NCBI GenBank assembly: GCA_002427165.1 | Contig: DIQB01000021.1 | Coordinates: 1 to 24,002, forward strand | Reading direction: 5' to 3' | From: Firmicutes bacterium UBA5473 | GTDB taxonomy: Bacteria; Bacillota; DTU084 | DNA: 24,002 bases | Shown: positions 8,347-16,970 of the stretch, piece after piece | Position numbering within the stretch: position 1 is the first letter of the stretch | Layout of the letters: the number at the start of each line of letters is the position of its first letter | Translations under genes and position numbers: made by a program | The notes under the pieces: model-generated | What the model saw: the letters and a program-made list of their open reading frames with translations, nothing else | The model's database searches: none | Told to the model about the DNA's origin: nothing

Positions 8347-9164
8347 TGAAGATTCGCTATCTGGGAACAGCTGCTGCAGAGGGATGGCCTGCAGTTTTTT
8401 GTCAATGTGAGCCTTGTCTGCGGTCGAAAGAACAGGGAGGAAAAAATGTTCGCACCCGTAGCAGTATCTTAATTGATGATCATACCTTAGTTGATTTTCC
8501 CCCTGACACCTATCTACATGTGCTTCGCGATGGTTTAGATTTAGGAAAGGTGAGGAGATTATTTGTCACTCATTCCCACGAAGATCATTTCTATCCTCAA
8601 GATCTTGCCATGCGTTCAGAGCCTTATTCACACTTAAAAGAAGATGAAAAGCTTACACTGTGGGGAAATGCTGTGGTGGTAGGGATGATTCAACGGGGCA
8701 TGGTGGGTTTGGAATTTGACATGGTCGCTGCCCGGATAATTGCCCCCAAAGAAATGGTACAGACAGGAGGATTAACGGTCACAGCGCTCTTAGCAAAACA
8801 CACAGAACCAGAGGAGAGTTTGCTATATATATTTGATGATGGCCAAAAAGCTTTTTTTCACGCCTACGATAGTGGTTGGTATCCAGCTGAAACGTGGGAA
8901 ATGCTGGCGGGCAGAGCATTAGATCTGGTCAACTTTGATTGTACGCACGGTCCCATCTCTAATCGTTATGGGGGACATATGGGGATTCCTGAGGTATTGG
9001 CTGCCAGAGAGAAAATGCTGGAGCTTGGTGCGATCAAGCCTGATGCGAAGTGTGTAATTACGCATTTTACCCATAACTGTGGTCTTTTACATCAAGAGCT
9101 GGAAAAAGAGGTTTCAGGCTCGGGGTTGATTGTGGCCTATGATGGTATGGAGCTTGAAATCTAG
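8346..9164 (+). CDS. Metallo-beta-lactamase-fold hydrolase, PhnP-like
   Basis: The 272-residue protein carries THSHEDHF (His76, His78, Asp80, His81), the HxHxDH dinuclear-metal motif of the metallo-beta-lactamase fold. Later candidate ligands lie in CTHGPISNRYGGHMG and ITHFTHNCGLLH. An N-terminal Cys cluster, FCQCEPC (Cys19, Cys21, Cys24), recalls the structural zinc site of PhnP-type phosphodiesterases, which act on cyclic phosphate sugars. The ATG overlaps the TGA of the ceramidase-like gene by one base (TGATG) and has AAGGGG 7 bases upstream, so the pair is translationally coupled. A cyclic-phosphate or other phosphodiester substrate is possible by analogy. Nothing in the locus fixes it. 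Confidence 0.8.
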   Translation: MKIRYLGTAAAEGWPAVFCQCEPCLRSKEQGGKNVRTRSSILIDDHTLVDFPPDTYLHVLRDGLDLGKVRRLFVTHSHEDHFYPQDLAMRSEPYSHLKEDEKLTLWGNAVVVGMIQRGMVGLEFDMVAARIIAPKEMVQTGGLTVTALLAKHTEPEESLLYIFDDGQKAFFHAYDSGWYPAETWEMLAGRALDLVNFDCTHGPISNRYGGHMGIPEVLAAREKMLELGAIKPDAKCVITHFTHNCGLLHQELEKEVSGSGLIVAYDGMELEI

Positions 9165-9248
9165 CAACATAAGAGAAAGCAAACTACATTTTAAGTTTGA
9201 ATCGTCAGTTGGAACCATAATAGGTAGCAGGAGTCGATAGGAGGGAAG

Positions 9249-9299
9249 ATGAAGTGCTCAATAGGGGAAGGGAAAATGTCAAAGTACCGTCATAGATAA
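9249..9299 (+). CDS. Possible 16-residue leader peptide
   Basis: AGGAGG (9239-9244) lies 4 bases before an ATG that opens a 16-codon frame (MKCSIGEGKMSKYRHR). A second purine-rich site precedes an internal in-frame ATG at 9276. The strong ribosome-binding site is the only support. It lies upstream of the promoter for the ABC genes, so it would be read only on transcripts running on from the metallo-hydrolase gene. Confidence 0.2.
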   Translation: MKCSIGEGKMSKYRHR

Positions 9300-9415
9300 G
9301 TTCTTAGGGAAAGGTTTTTTTCATAGAAAAAACGAGTTCTTTACAAAACAGTCTTATAGCTCTAAAAATGTGCTAATGAAGATGTTCCTTTTATGATATA
9401 GTTAGGTTACAAGCT

Positions 9416-9424
9416 TGTTATAAT
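9416..9424 (+). promoter_or_regulatory. Extended -10 promoter for the ABC importer genes
   Basis: TGTTATAAT combines a TG extension with a perfect TATAAT. No good -35 hexamer lies 16-18 bases upstream, which is normal for extended -10 promoters or for activator-dependent ones. Transcripts would begin near 9430 and carry a leader of about 155 bases before the GTG at 9587. Confidence 0.5.
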
Positions 9425-9586
9425 CACGATCTTTCTTCGCATCTTCTTAAGCCTTCTGCAATCATTCTGCGCAAAGAGTCCCTCAACTAATTTCTCAGCT
9501 AAATACTTTAACGATCGAGCTATAGTTTAATTTCTTAAAGCTAAAGGCAATTAATTTGACCTGATGTTATCTTAGGGGGTATTATC

Positions 9587-10510
9587 GTGGCAGAAAAGGT
9601 ACAAAAAGCGAGTTTTTTTCGTAGTAAAGCCTTTTTTATTATCGCAAGTCTCGCACCTATTTTATTGTTCTACACGCTTTTTTCCGTGATCCCGAAAATA
9701 ACAGCTTTTTATTATCCTTTTACAGAATATGATGGGATTGGCGAACCGATTTGGATTGGCATGAAAAACTTCGCAACCATCGCTAAAGATGCGGATTTAT
9801 GGGCTGCGATGAAGAATAATCTTTTCTATTGGGTCATCGCTACCCCGATCAATTTCTTTGCAGCTTTATTCGTTTCTTTTATCCTTGTCAAAAAACCATA
9901 TAAGGAGAATAACTTTTATCGGATTCTTTATTACTTTCCGGCGATCCTACCTAGTGTTATCACGGCTCTCATGTGGCAGTTTGCTTTTCATGGTCGCTAT
10001 GGAATTTTTAATGCTTTACTTAATGCTGTGGGAGTTAATGTGGGTGAGTTTTATTGGCTGACCAATGCCACAGCAGCTAAATGGGCGATGATTATCCCCA
10101 TGGTGTGGGGCGGCTGGGCAGGGAATATGCTGATTTTTATGGGAGCGATTCAGTCAGTACCCGAAAGTCTTTATGAATCGGCAGAGCTAGACGGGGCAAC
10201 CGATGTACAAAAACTTTTTTTGATTACTGTCCCTGTGATTTGGGAGACCATGAAGACCATGATTTTCTTCAGCATTATTGGCCTCTTTGGTGCTTTTGAG
10301 TTGATTTTAATTATGACCAATGGCGGACCTGCAGGAGCGACGGAAGTTGTGGGCACGTATATGTACAAGATCGCTTTTGGCGCGGAAGGGGTTGCGGCCT
10401 TTGGCTATGCTGCAGCAATCGGACTTATTCTCTTTGCAATCTTGGGTTGTGTTAGTGTCGTTGCCTTCCGCTTCATGGATCGGGGCGAGGCAATTGAGAT
10501 GGCTGGCTAG
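9587..10510 (+). CDS. Carbohydrate ABC transporter permease, MalF/UgpA type
   Basis: The 307-residue inner-membrane protein has about six membrane segments: one near 15-40, then a cluster from about 80 onward. It carries the EAA loop ESLYESAELDGATDVQKLF near 193-211, which docks with the ATPase. Length, the RILYYFPAILPSV segment and the pairing with a second permease place it in the CUT1 family, importing di- or oligosaccharides. GTG 9587 follows AGGGGGT at 6 bases. It is the first of three genes (permease, permease, binding protein), an order with the binding protein last, which is less common than binding protein first. No ATPase gene is present in the window. Confidence 0.92.
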   Translation: MAEKVQKASFFRSKAFFIIASLAPILLFYTLFSVIPKITAFYYPFTEYDGIGEPIWIGMKNFATIAKDADLWAAMKNNLFYWVIATPINFFAALFVSFILVKKPYKENNFYRILYYFPAILPSVITALMWQFAFHGRYGIFNALLNAVGVNVGEFYWLTNATAAKWAMIIPMVWGGWAGNMLIFMGAIQSVPESLYESAELDGATDVQKLFLITVPVIWETMKTMIFFSIIGLFGAFELILIMTNGGPAGATEVVGTYMYKIAFGAEGVAAFGYAAAIGLILFAILGCVSVVAFRFMDRGEAIEMAG

Positions 10511-10526
10511 GCAGGAGGGATGAAAA

Positions 10527-11384
10527 ATGGCAAGCAATGAATCAGGGATGGTAAGAAAACTAGAAGCGAAGGATGTAATACTAAGAGTGCTATTGGGGCT
10601 ATGGGCTTTGGTGATCATCCTGCCGCTGATTTGGGTTTTCTACACCTCTCTTAAAACGAATCAAGAGTTTTTTATGGGCGCCTGGCAACTGCCAAAGAGT
10701 ATGCAGTGGAATAACTACTATCGGGCTTGGTCACAACTTGGGATTGGGAAAAGTTTTTTTAATACCGTTATTTTGCTCACAGGGGCTATGGTGCTCAATA
10801 CCTTGGTTGTTGCACTTGGCTGTTATACGTTAGCACGCTTTGATTTTAAGGGTAGAGATGTGATCTATTGGTATATTATCGGAAGTTATTTTATTACAGG
10901 GCTTAATACCATGGTCACAGGTTATATCTTGATGCGGCAACTGGGTTTACTGAATAGCCTTTTTGGTTTGATTATTTATTATGGGGCAGGGTCCATTGTG
11001 TTTAACACTTTGATTTTGACAGCGTTTATGAAGGGGCAGCCCAAAGAACTTGATGAAGCAGCTTATATTGATGGGGCAAGCTATTGGCAAACTTTCTGGC
11101 ATGTTGGACTTCCTTTAGCTAGACCTTCGCTTTTGACAATTAACGTGTTCAACTTTATGCGTTACTATAATGATTTTATGGATCCGTTACTTTTCATCAG
11201 GGATCCCGAAAAATATCCGCTTTCGGTAGCTATTTATTCTATGTCGCAGGCAATGACCTATCGGGCGGATTGGGTGACTTTATTTGCAGGATTTGTGATT
11301 ATGATGATCCCGACGATTATCGTGTATAGTGTTTTCCAGAATTATATTACCCAAAACCTAAATATTGGTGCTCTGAAAGGATAA
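10527..11384 (+). CDS. Carbohydrate ABC transporter permease, MalG/UgpE type
   Basis: The 285-residue protein has an N-terminal membrane segment (LGLWALVIILPLIWVFYTSL), further hydrophobic segments and the EAA loop LDEAAYIDGASYWQTFWHV (about 175-193). This is the second CUT1 permease subunit and would form the heterodimeric channel with the product 16 bases upstream. ATG 10527 has AGGAGGG at 7 bases. An out-of-frame ATG overlaps the end of that site and is ignored. The C-terminus (QNYITQNLNIGALKG) is typical of the family. Confidence 0.93.
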   Translation: MASNESGMVRKLEAKDVILRVLLGLWALVIILPLIWVFYTSLKTNQEFFMGAWQLPKSMQWNNYYRAWSQLGIGKSFFNTVILLTGAMVLNTLVVALGCYTLARFDFKGRDVIYWYIIGSYFITGLNTMVTGYILMRQLGLLNSLFGLIIYYGAGSIVFNTLILTAFMKGQPKELDEAAYIDGASYWQTFWHVGLPLARPSLLTINVFNFMRYYNDFMDPLLFIRDPEKYPLSVAIYSMSQAMTYRADWVTLFAGFVIMMIPTIIVYSVFQNYITQNLNIGALKG

Positions 11385-11410
11385 AGAAAAAAATACAAGG
11401 GGTGAAATTG

Positions 11411-12832
11411 ATGGAGAGGCGAAAGAAATTCTTTTTGATTGGTGTATTAGTGGTGCTTTCCTTAAGCTTGGTATGGTCAGGCTGCGGAAAGAAAGAAACT
11501 ACAGCAGTTGAGGGGGAGGGAAACACAGGGGAGGTATATCCTGAAAATGGTTTGCCAAAGGATAAGAAGGTAACGATCGATGCAGTGTTCCCGGTTACCG
11601 GTTATGGGCGGGAGTTTTTCAATTTTGCCATTGAAACCTTTCAAGAGCGTTTTCCCAATGTAACGGTGAATGTTCGTTGGTTTGATGAAGGCGGGGATGT
11701 TTATAAACAACACTTTGATGCATTATTACAAGGTGGCAATGACGATGAGATGTACGATTGGATCTATAGCTTAAACCCGGATTTAATTAAAAGGCTCGCA
11801 GAATCCGGGAAACTTGAAAGGCAGGATGATCTATGGGGGCGTGCCTTATATGATACACCTGAGAGCAAGGTGGGGGATGTATTGCTCACGGATCGCAAGG
11901 CTTTAGAGATTGACGGTCATATTTATGCTATTCCATCCAGCTCTACTATTTATGGTCTTTATTATAATAAGCAATTATTTCAGGAAAACGGTTGGAATGA
12001 GCAGCCTCAATGCTGGGATGAATTTGTAACTGTTTGTGAGAAAATCAAAGCCAAAGGGACTAAACCATTAGTGATGGCAGGAAAACACCCCTATTATTTT
12101 ATGTACGGATGGGGTGCGATTCCCCATGAGATCGGTGGTGAAGCTTTTTACGATGCACAATATAACTATGAGCCTGATGTCTTTCTTAGTAAACCCTATC
12201 TAACTATGCTTCGGCGGATGGAAGCTTTTGTGAAAAAAGGTTACCTCCATCCCGGCACAGTTAGTTTTGATCACGTACAGGCGCAAATGGAATTTGTGCA
12301 AGGGGAAGCTGCCTTCATTACAAATGCTACCTGGATCGCTAACGAAATGAAAGATGTAACACCGGCCGGTTTTCAATGGGGTTTTATGCCCTTTCCCGGG
12401 AACGATCCAGGTCAGCAACAGGTAATTTTAGTGGGGAATGCTCAAAGTGGTTTTATTTGGAAAAAGAGACCTACTCTCCAGAAGCAATGGACAAAAGAAT
12501 TCAACCTTTGGCTTCTGAATTTGGATGTTCAGCTCAGGTTTGCCCAGGCAGGCGGTGTTCCCATCCGCAAAGACTTTGTTACAATTGGCGAGAAAGATCT
12601 AGAGACCATCTCGCCATCAGTAACCAGTGCTTTGGAGATTGTCAATGCCGAGGGAGCTAAGCTTGTTGATGACAGTGTGCGTAAAAGAAGCATTACCAAT
12701 GCTCAGATGGCGAAACTGGATAAGGTTAAGATGGATGGCTACATCGCCTTGATCACAGGCAAGAAAACTGCAACGCAAGTTGCTAAAGAGATGAACAATC
12801 AATATAAAAAGGCATTAGCTGAGGAACGTTAA
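11411..12832 (+). CDS. Extracellular sugar-binding lipoprotein of the ABC importer
   Basis: The 473-residue protein has a positively charged N-terminus (MERRKK), a hydrophobic stretch and a lipobox-like WSGC that would make Cys25 the lipidated residue. Trp at the -3 position is unusual, so lipidation is probable rather than certain. The rest fits family 1 solute-binding proteins: VTIDAVFPVTG, RFPNVTVNVRWFDEGGD, IYAIPSSSTIYGLYYNKQLF, WDEFVTVCEKIK and GEAAFITNATW. ATG 11411 is chosen over GTG 11402 because the GTG lies inside the AAGGGGTGA ribosome-binding site. It captures the sugar for the two permeases encoded just upstream. Its family is typical of oligosaccharide uptake, but the ligand is unknown. 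Confidence 0.93.
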   Translation: MERRKKFFLIGVLVVLSLSLVWSGCGKKETTAVEGEGNTGEVYPENGLPKDKKVTIDAVFPVTGYGREFFNFAIETFQERFPNVTVNVRWFDEGGDVYKQHFDALLQGGNDDEMYDWIYSLNPDLIKRLAESGKLERQDDLWGRALYDTPESKVGDVLLTDRKALEIDGHIYAIPSSSTIYGLYYNKQLFQENGWNEQPQCWDEFVTVCEKIKAKGTKPLVMAGKHPYYFMYGWGAIPHEIGGEAFYDAQYNYEPDVFLSKPYLTMLRRMEAFVKKGYLHPGTVSFDHVQAQMEFVQGEAAFITNATWIANEMKDVTPAGFQWGFMPFPGNDPGQQQVILVGNAQSGFIWKKRPTLQKQWTKEFNLWLLNLDVQLRFAQAGGVPIRKDFVTIGEKDLETISPSVTSALEIVNAEGAKLVDDSVRKRSITNAQMAKLDKVKMDGYIALITGKKTATQVAKEMNNQYKKALAEER

Positions 12833-12871
12833 GGTGGAGGAAAGCAACTATAAAAATTGAACGCATAACTT

Positions 12872-12940
12872 CGCCTCGCAACATAATTGCAGTTTTTTCT
12901 AGATGCAGCATTTGTATGGAGATAGCATTGTTGCGAGGCG
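12872..12940 (+). repeat. Perfect 12-bp inverted repeat around a 45-base loop
   Basis: CGCCTCGCAACA (12872-12883) and its exact complement TGTTGCGAGGCG (12929-12940) lie in the 242-bp gap after the binding-protein gene. The 3' arm is followed by GTTTACGG, not a T run, so it is not a standard terminator. A TTTTTT run lies within the loop. It may be a transcript-stabilising hairpin between the ABC genes and the outer-membrane gene set, or a regulatory RNA fold. Confidence 0.6.
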
Positions 12941-12990
12941 GTTTACGGAAAATGATAAAAATAGTAGAGATTATTCTTATGTTTTCACGG

Positions 12991-13018
12991 TTGGGAAAAG
13001 GGTATTTAAATGTATCTT
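12991..13018 (+). promoter_or_regulatory. Weak candidate promoter for the envelope gene set
   Basis: TTGGGA (12991-12996), a 16-base spacer and TATCTT (13013-13018), each matching four of six consensus bases, lie about 55 bases before the first ATG of the six-gene set. It is plausible by position, weak by sequence, and would probably need an activator. Confidence 0.25.
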
Positions 13019-13074
13019 TCGACTTAATGTTTCCAATCCAAGAACTGTAAATTTAGAGAGATAGGGGGAGCATT

Positions 13075-13896
13075 ATGAAGATCAGAGTCTGGTTTTGTTT
13101 AGTTTTATTATTATCTTGTCCGCTTTACATTTCGGCGATGGAAAACAACATTGCAGGTGATGTTCGGGCGGCGTCCCTAGGCTTTTCCGGGGTGGGCGAC
13201 CTTTTTACAGGTGGTAGTTTTTATGTAAACCCGGCCTTTTTTGCTCAAAGTGAAAGAAGTTTGTCTACAGCCACATCCGAACTATATGGAGAGAGCGTTT
13301 ACTATAACTTTTTGGAGACGAGGTTTCGAATTTTGCCTTCTTTCAGCGCAGGGGTTGGTTTCGAATCCATCGCTGACAAAGACAACTTTTTGGGCACAGG
13401 CTATGGAAAACAGATTTATACCGTTTGTCTCGCTGCAAAGCCAACTGAAATTTTCCAAGTTGGCTTTAATCTAAACAAAGAGAGATTCAACATTGAAAAT
13501 GAAGAAAGTGGCAGGGGCATGATTTTGGATCTAGGACTTGCTTGTGGGCCCTGGGCGGTAGGCGTAAATCAAATTGCTTTTGGTGCAAAAGTTAATAACC
13601 TCCTCTACAATCGTAGGTATAACAGTGGTCTAAAGGAAGAGGGGCAAGTTCAGGTTCAATATGGCATGACTTTCAGGGGTACTTCCACCGTTACATCCTT
13701 AGACCTATATAAGAATCAGCTACGTTTAGGAGTGGAATACACTTTGGCTCCAAATATTGCCTTGCGGGCTGGTTTGATGAATGGAAAACCTTCCTTTGGT
13801 TTTGGCTTGGCTAAAGGGCAGTTTCAGCTCAATTATGCATATTGGTTGGCGAATGTTGGTGCTACACAAAGAATAGGTGGTAGTTTTTCCTTTTAA
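13075..13896 (+). CDS. PorV/PorQ-like outer-membrane beta-barrel protein
   Basis: The 273-residue protein has a Sec signal peptide (about 1-21, ending YISA). It then has the AGDVRAASLGFSGVGDLF and FYVNPAFFAQ motifs, which recall the start of PorV/PorQ, UPF0164 and related barrels (a Gly-rich segment, then an Asn-Pro-Ala turn). The body is alternating beta-strand sequence. It ends GGSFSF, and a terminal phenylalanine is the recognition signal for the BAM insertion machinery. ATG 13075 follows AGGGGGAG at 5 bases. It heads six closely spaced genes for exported proteins. A barrel or barrel-accessory role is inferred. The exact family needs a profile search. Confidence 0.7.
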   Translation: MKIRVWFCLVLLLSCPLYISAMENNIAGDVRAASLGFSGVGDLFTGGSFYVNPAFFAQSERSLSTATSELYGESVYYNFLETRFRILPSFSAGVGFESIADKDNFLGTGYGKQIYTVCLAAKPTEIFQVGFNLNKERFNIENEESGRGMILDLGLACGPWAVGVNQIAFGAKVNNLLYNRRYNSGLKEEGQVQVQYGMTFRGTSTVTSLDLYKNQLRLGVEYTLAPNIALRAGLMNGKPSFGFGLAKGQFQLNYAYWLANVGATQRIGGSFSF

Positions 13897-13918
13897 CTTC
13901 GGATGGAGGTGGTTAGTG

Positions 13919-15421
13919 ATGAAAACTAGGTTCTTTTCTCTTGGTTTACTTATTTGTTTGTTATTGATTGTGAGTGGAGCTCAGGCTGCAGTTGATTATA
14001 AAATGCAAGGTTCAGTTTATGCCGAAATCTCTTCTTGGCCTCATAACAAGTTGCGGGCTGGTACGAGAATTCAGCTTTATTCCGATTTTATGAAAGTAAA
14101 TAGCGACGCGGGTTTGAAGGTACGCCTAATTGGGCTTAACCAAAAAAACGATGACTTAACACCATTTTTCTTTGGCAATGATCTCTATTTGCAGAATTTA
14201 ATTGACTGGACCGAAATTAAGCTCTACGGTAAATTGTTTCCGGCAGGACCTCATCTTGAGCTAGCCTTAGGGAATGTGGAGCTTGATTATTCACCATACA
14301 CAATCTATCTTCGGGATGATGTACTACAAGATTTTTCCGACTACAGACAACATCGTGGGATTGCGCTTAATAATATTGCTCTTTTTGGAGCAGATGCCAA
14401 TGCGTTTGCTATTTGGGGCTTTGGTCATCAAGATCTGAATATGCTTGGTGGCAAGCTGACAAGGGAGTTTAACAATACTACTATTTCTGGGATTTTACTT
14501 GATTATGGCAGTCGAAATTCTGAGTATATCCCGACAGGAATAAAAAGTGAATCTGTGAAGAGTATAGATCTGAAAACAAACCTTGGATTTTGGGGTGAGG
14601 TAAGTTTATTGCAGGCCGTACAAGAACGAGAGAGCGATAATGGTTCTTTGAATGTTGTTTTAAAACAAAGCGAATGGCTCTTGCCCTCTATTGCAGGAGA
14701 GAAGCTTACGATAGGCTATCGTGACTTTCCCAAAGAATATGATCCACTACTGCGCAATCGCACACCAGAATTCAATTCTGAAACTGGGGAATACCTAGGT
14801 TACAATCCTGTGGATCGCTATCGGGATCAAAAAGGCTATTATTCGACTTTGGAGCTTGAGAACTCACTTTTCAGTCTCACAACGACGCTCAGCCAGATGA
14901 AAAATCATCTCCCTACGGTGCAAAATCGCTATCGGACAGTCGAGACACAACTTTATACATCTTTGTTTGCATGGGAATTCGATATTTTCAACATTCATCA
15001 GCGTCAAGATCGTGTTTTAGACACTTGGGTTTATAATACTCAATTTGAAAGCTTTTCTCGCTTAATCGTTAGTAGACCAATCAGGCGCGGTCATTCTTTT
15101 ATTATTCCCGGTGCTGAGCTGAGGGCAATTGATAACGATGAGGAAGTTTCTAAGAACTTAGCGTTCTTCTGCCGTTATACAACCAGTGATTATTTGAATC
15201 TTGAAGTGGGCGTCAGTCAAGATTTAGATAGCAGTCTTAGTACGGAGACAAAAAGCGGCTATTGGTTCGGGATGAAATATAAAGCGCCCAATGGTTTGAA
15301 TGTTCGTTACCGTTATACCTTCCCAGAGGTTAACGCGGGAAGAAAGTATAGCTACGATCCGGACTATCGGGTGCGGGAGCCTGGTAATTACGCCTTAATT
15401 AGTGCAGAGGTTGCTTTTTAA
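13919..15421 (+). CDS. Outer-membrane beta-barrel protein, copy A of a paralogous pair
   Basis: The 500-residue protein has a clear signal peptide (cleavage after SGAQA, near residue 23). The mature chain is rich in alternating polar/hydrophobic strands and ends ALISAEVAF with a C-terminal phenylalanine, as expected for a porin-like barrel. It shares positions and motifs with the next gene: DYSPYT at 123, a following RQHRG, YRDFPKEYDPLLRNRTP at 267 and GYNPVDRYRDQKG at 294. ATG 13919 is preferred over the upstream in-frame start at 13877, which lies in the previous gene. ATG 13919 has TGGAGGTGG 7 bases upstream and gives the signal peptide at the N-terminus. No known family was recognised. 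A channel for glycan fragments is inference from context. Confidence 0.7.
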   Translation: MKTRFFSLGLLICLLLIVSGAQAAVDYKMQGSVYAEISSWPHNKLRAGTRIQLYSDFMKVNSDAGLKVRLIGLNQKNDDLTPFFFGNDLYLQNLIDWTEIKLYGKLFPAGPHLELALGNVELDYSPYTIYLRDDVLQDFSDYRQHRGIALNNIALFGADANAFAIWGFGHQDLNMLGGKLTREFNNTTISGILLDYGSRNSEYIPTGIKSESVKSIDLKTNLGFWGEVSLLQAVQERESDNGSLNVVLKQSEWLLPSIAGEKLTIGYRDFPKEYDPLLRNRTPEFNSETGEYLGYNPVDRYRDQKGYYSTLELENSLFSLTTTLSQMKNHLPTVQNRYRTVETQLYTSLFAWEFDIFNIHQRQDRVLDTWVYNTQFESFSRLIVSRPIRRGHSFIIPGAELRAIDNDEEVSKNLAFFCRYTTSDYLNLEVGVSQDLDSSLSTETKSGYWFGMKYKAPNGLNVRYRYTFPEVNAGRKYSYDPDYRVREPGNYALISAEVAF

Positions 15422-15445
15422 GGAACTAGGGAGGAGGAGGAGTTC

Positions 15446-16930
15446 TTGATTGGCAAGTGGCATCGAAAACTAACCTATGTATTTGTAATACTATTCACCT
15501 TCTCTAGCGCGATGTTTGCGAAGGAGGAGGGGGTAGCCGTTAAGCTAAATGGTGGCTTATATTCTTTGGTTAACATCAAACAGGATACCGGCCTTGAAAT
15601 AGGAAACTATTTAAAAATGAATACCGCCATCTTCACAGGAGATGATTTTTATGCCAGGTTTTCATTTTTCATCATTAACGAAGGTGCTCATAATTATTTG
15701 CGATTTCCGAATTTTAGTAGACGTTTAGTGGAACCTTCGATTAACTACGTATTCATCAATATGCGGGGCCCCTTAATGCCTAATGGCCAACCAATAAATA
15801 TGCGGCTTGGTTACAATAACATTGAGTATTCACCATATATTGCCCACTTCGGGGATATGTATGGTCATAGAGGACGAGGGCTGCAGCTTGATGGGCTTTC
15901 TTGGTGTAATACAAAGTTTGATTTCTTTCATACTTGGGAACAAACCAGAGATTATTGGTTAATGGTTCAAGGTATGCAATCACAATTTAATTTAGGTAAA
16001 TTAGATGGTAAGCTTGTTTTGATTCAGCACCACAAAGGGGATCATGTCGTAGATGCAGACGGGAATATTATTGAGCTTGCGAAATACAAACCTTACGAAA
16101 CAAGTTACCATCTGGAGGGTGAATATCAATTATCACCGAGCACTTCAATAAAATACTTACGCGCACAGCAGCATTTACAAGAGGAAAAAGAGACAAAAGT
16201 AGTGGAAAGAGCCGATCTAAGGATTAACACAGAACACTCATGGCGGCTTTCCTATCGAGATTTTGAACCCGGCTTTGATCCCCGCTTTCGTAAACGTACA
16301 CCTCGTTATGATTTAGTCTTAAGAGAGGATTTGGGGTGGAACCCTGTGATTCAATATCAGGATCAAAAAGGGATAGAACTGGATTTTTCAGGTTTGGTGG
16401 GAAGTAGGTTTCTCAGACTCAACTTTGATAACTTCTTAAAAAAATCAGAACCACAGCAGTTTCGAAGTATTTTAGATTTGCAGTTAGCAGGGAGAACAAG
16501 TTATGATTTGTTTGTCGACTACGATCAAACATTGAAAGAATTTCGTTATCGAGAGTTTGGCCTTAAAAGGTCGTTGGGAAGTTTCTCTTTTGGGAATGCT
16601 CGTGGATTTTTTAAATATCTCAATGATCAAACGGGTAAGAATAATAGATTTAAACAGGTTGGGACCATAGCCGATATAGGGGTGGAGAGTACAGTGAGGA
16701 ACGGCTTTTTCCAAGGCCTTTCCTTAGCAATGGGGCTTCAGCATAGCCCCCAGGGGGATAATATTTATTATCTTCAAGGTACCTGGAAAGTGCGGAACAA
16801 CTTTGAAATTGACTTTTTCCATAATACACCTACAATCACAGGATCTGAAGAAGCTCTATGGCTAGATGATTATGGGCGCCTACAGTGGCGGGATAATCTC
16901 ATCAGTTGTCAGTTTAATATGTACTTCTAA
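15446..16930 (+). CDS. Outer-membrane beta-barrel protein, copy B of a paralogous pair
   Basis: The 494-residue protein starts at TTG 15446. GAGGAGGAGG precedes it, and only this start places a signal peptide (ending SSAMFA, near residue 25) at the N-terminus. Motifs align with copy A at almost the same residue numbers: EYSPYI at 127, then HRGRG, YRDFEPGFDPRFRKRTP at 270 and GWNPVIQYQDQKG at 297. It ends CQFNMYF with a terminal phenylalanine. Overall identity outside these blocks looks low, so the duplication is old. It lies 24 bases after copy A and 40 bases before the multidomain exported protein. The two barrels may form one complex or two channels of different specificity. Confidence 0.7.
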   Translation: MIGKWHRKLTYVFVILFTFSSAMFAKEEGVAVKLNGGLYSLVNIKQDTGLEIGNYLKMNTAIFTGDDFYARFSFFIINEGAHNYLRFPNFSRRLVEPSINYVFINMRGPLMPNGQPINMRLGYNNIEYSPYIAHFGDMYGHRGRGLQLDGLSWCNTKFDFFHTWEQTRDYWLMVQGMQSQFNLGKLDGKLVLIQHHKGDHVVDADGNIIELAKYKPYETSYHLEGEYQLSPSTSIKYLRAQQHLQEEKETKVVERADLRINTEHSWRLSYRDFEPGFDPRFRKRTPRYDLVLREDLGWNPVIQYQDQKGIELDFSGLVGSRFLRLNFDNFLKKSEPQQFRSILDLQLAGRTSYDLFVDYDQTLKEFRYREFGLKRSLGSFSFGNARGFFKYLNDQTGKNNRFKQVGTIADIGVESTVRNGFFQGLSLAMGLQHSPQGDNIYYLQGTWKVRNNFEIDFFHNTPTITGSEEALWLDDYGRLQWRDNLISCQFNMYF

Positions 16931-16970
16931 GTGTTGTTTTGGAACGACCTTTTATGAAAGGAAGATCAAT

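Larger units (their letters stand above)
9165..9586. other. 422-bp gap between the metabolic genes and the ABC importer genes
   Basis: AT-rich. It contains the short frame at 9249-9299, an A/T hairpin G-T6/A6-C (9314-9320 with 9327-9333) without terminator character, and an extended -10 promoter at 9416-9424. There is no strong terminator for the upstream genes, so the two gene sets may be partly co-transcribed. Confidence 0.5.

Noticed and set aside
9314..9333. A/T hairpin as terminator of the metabolic genes
   Set aside because: The stem is almost purely A-T with no GC core, and the T run is part of the 5' arm.
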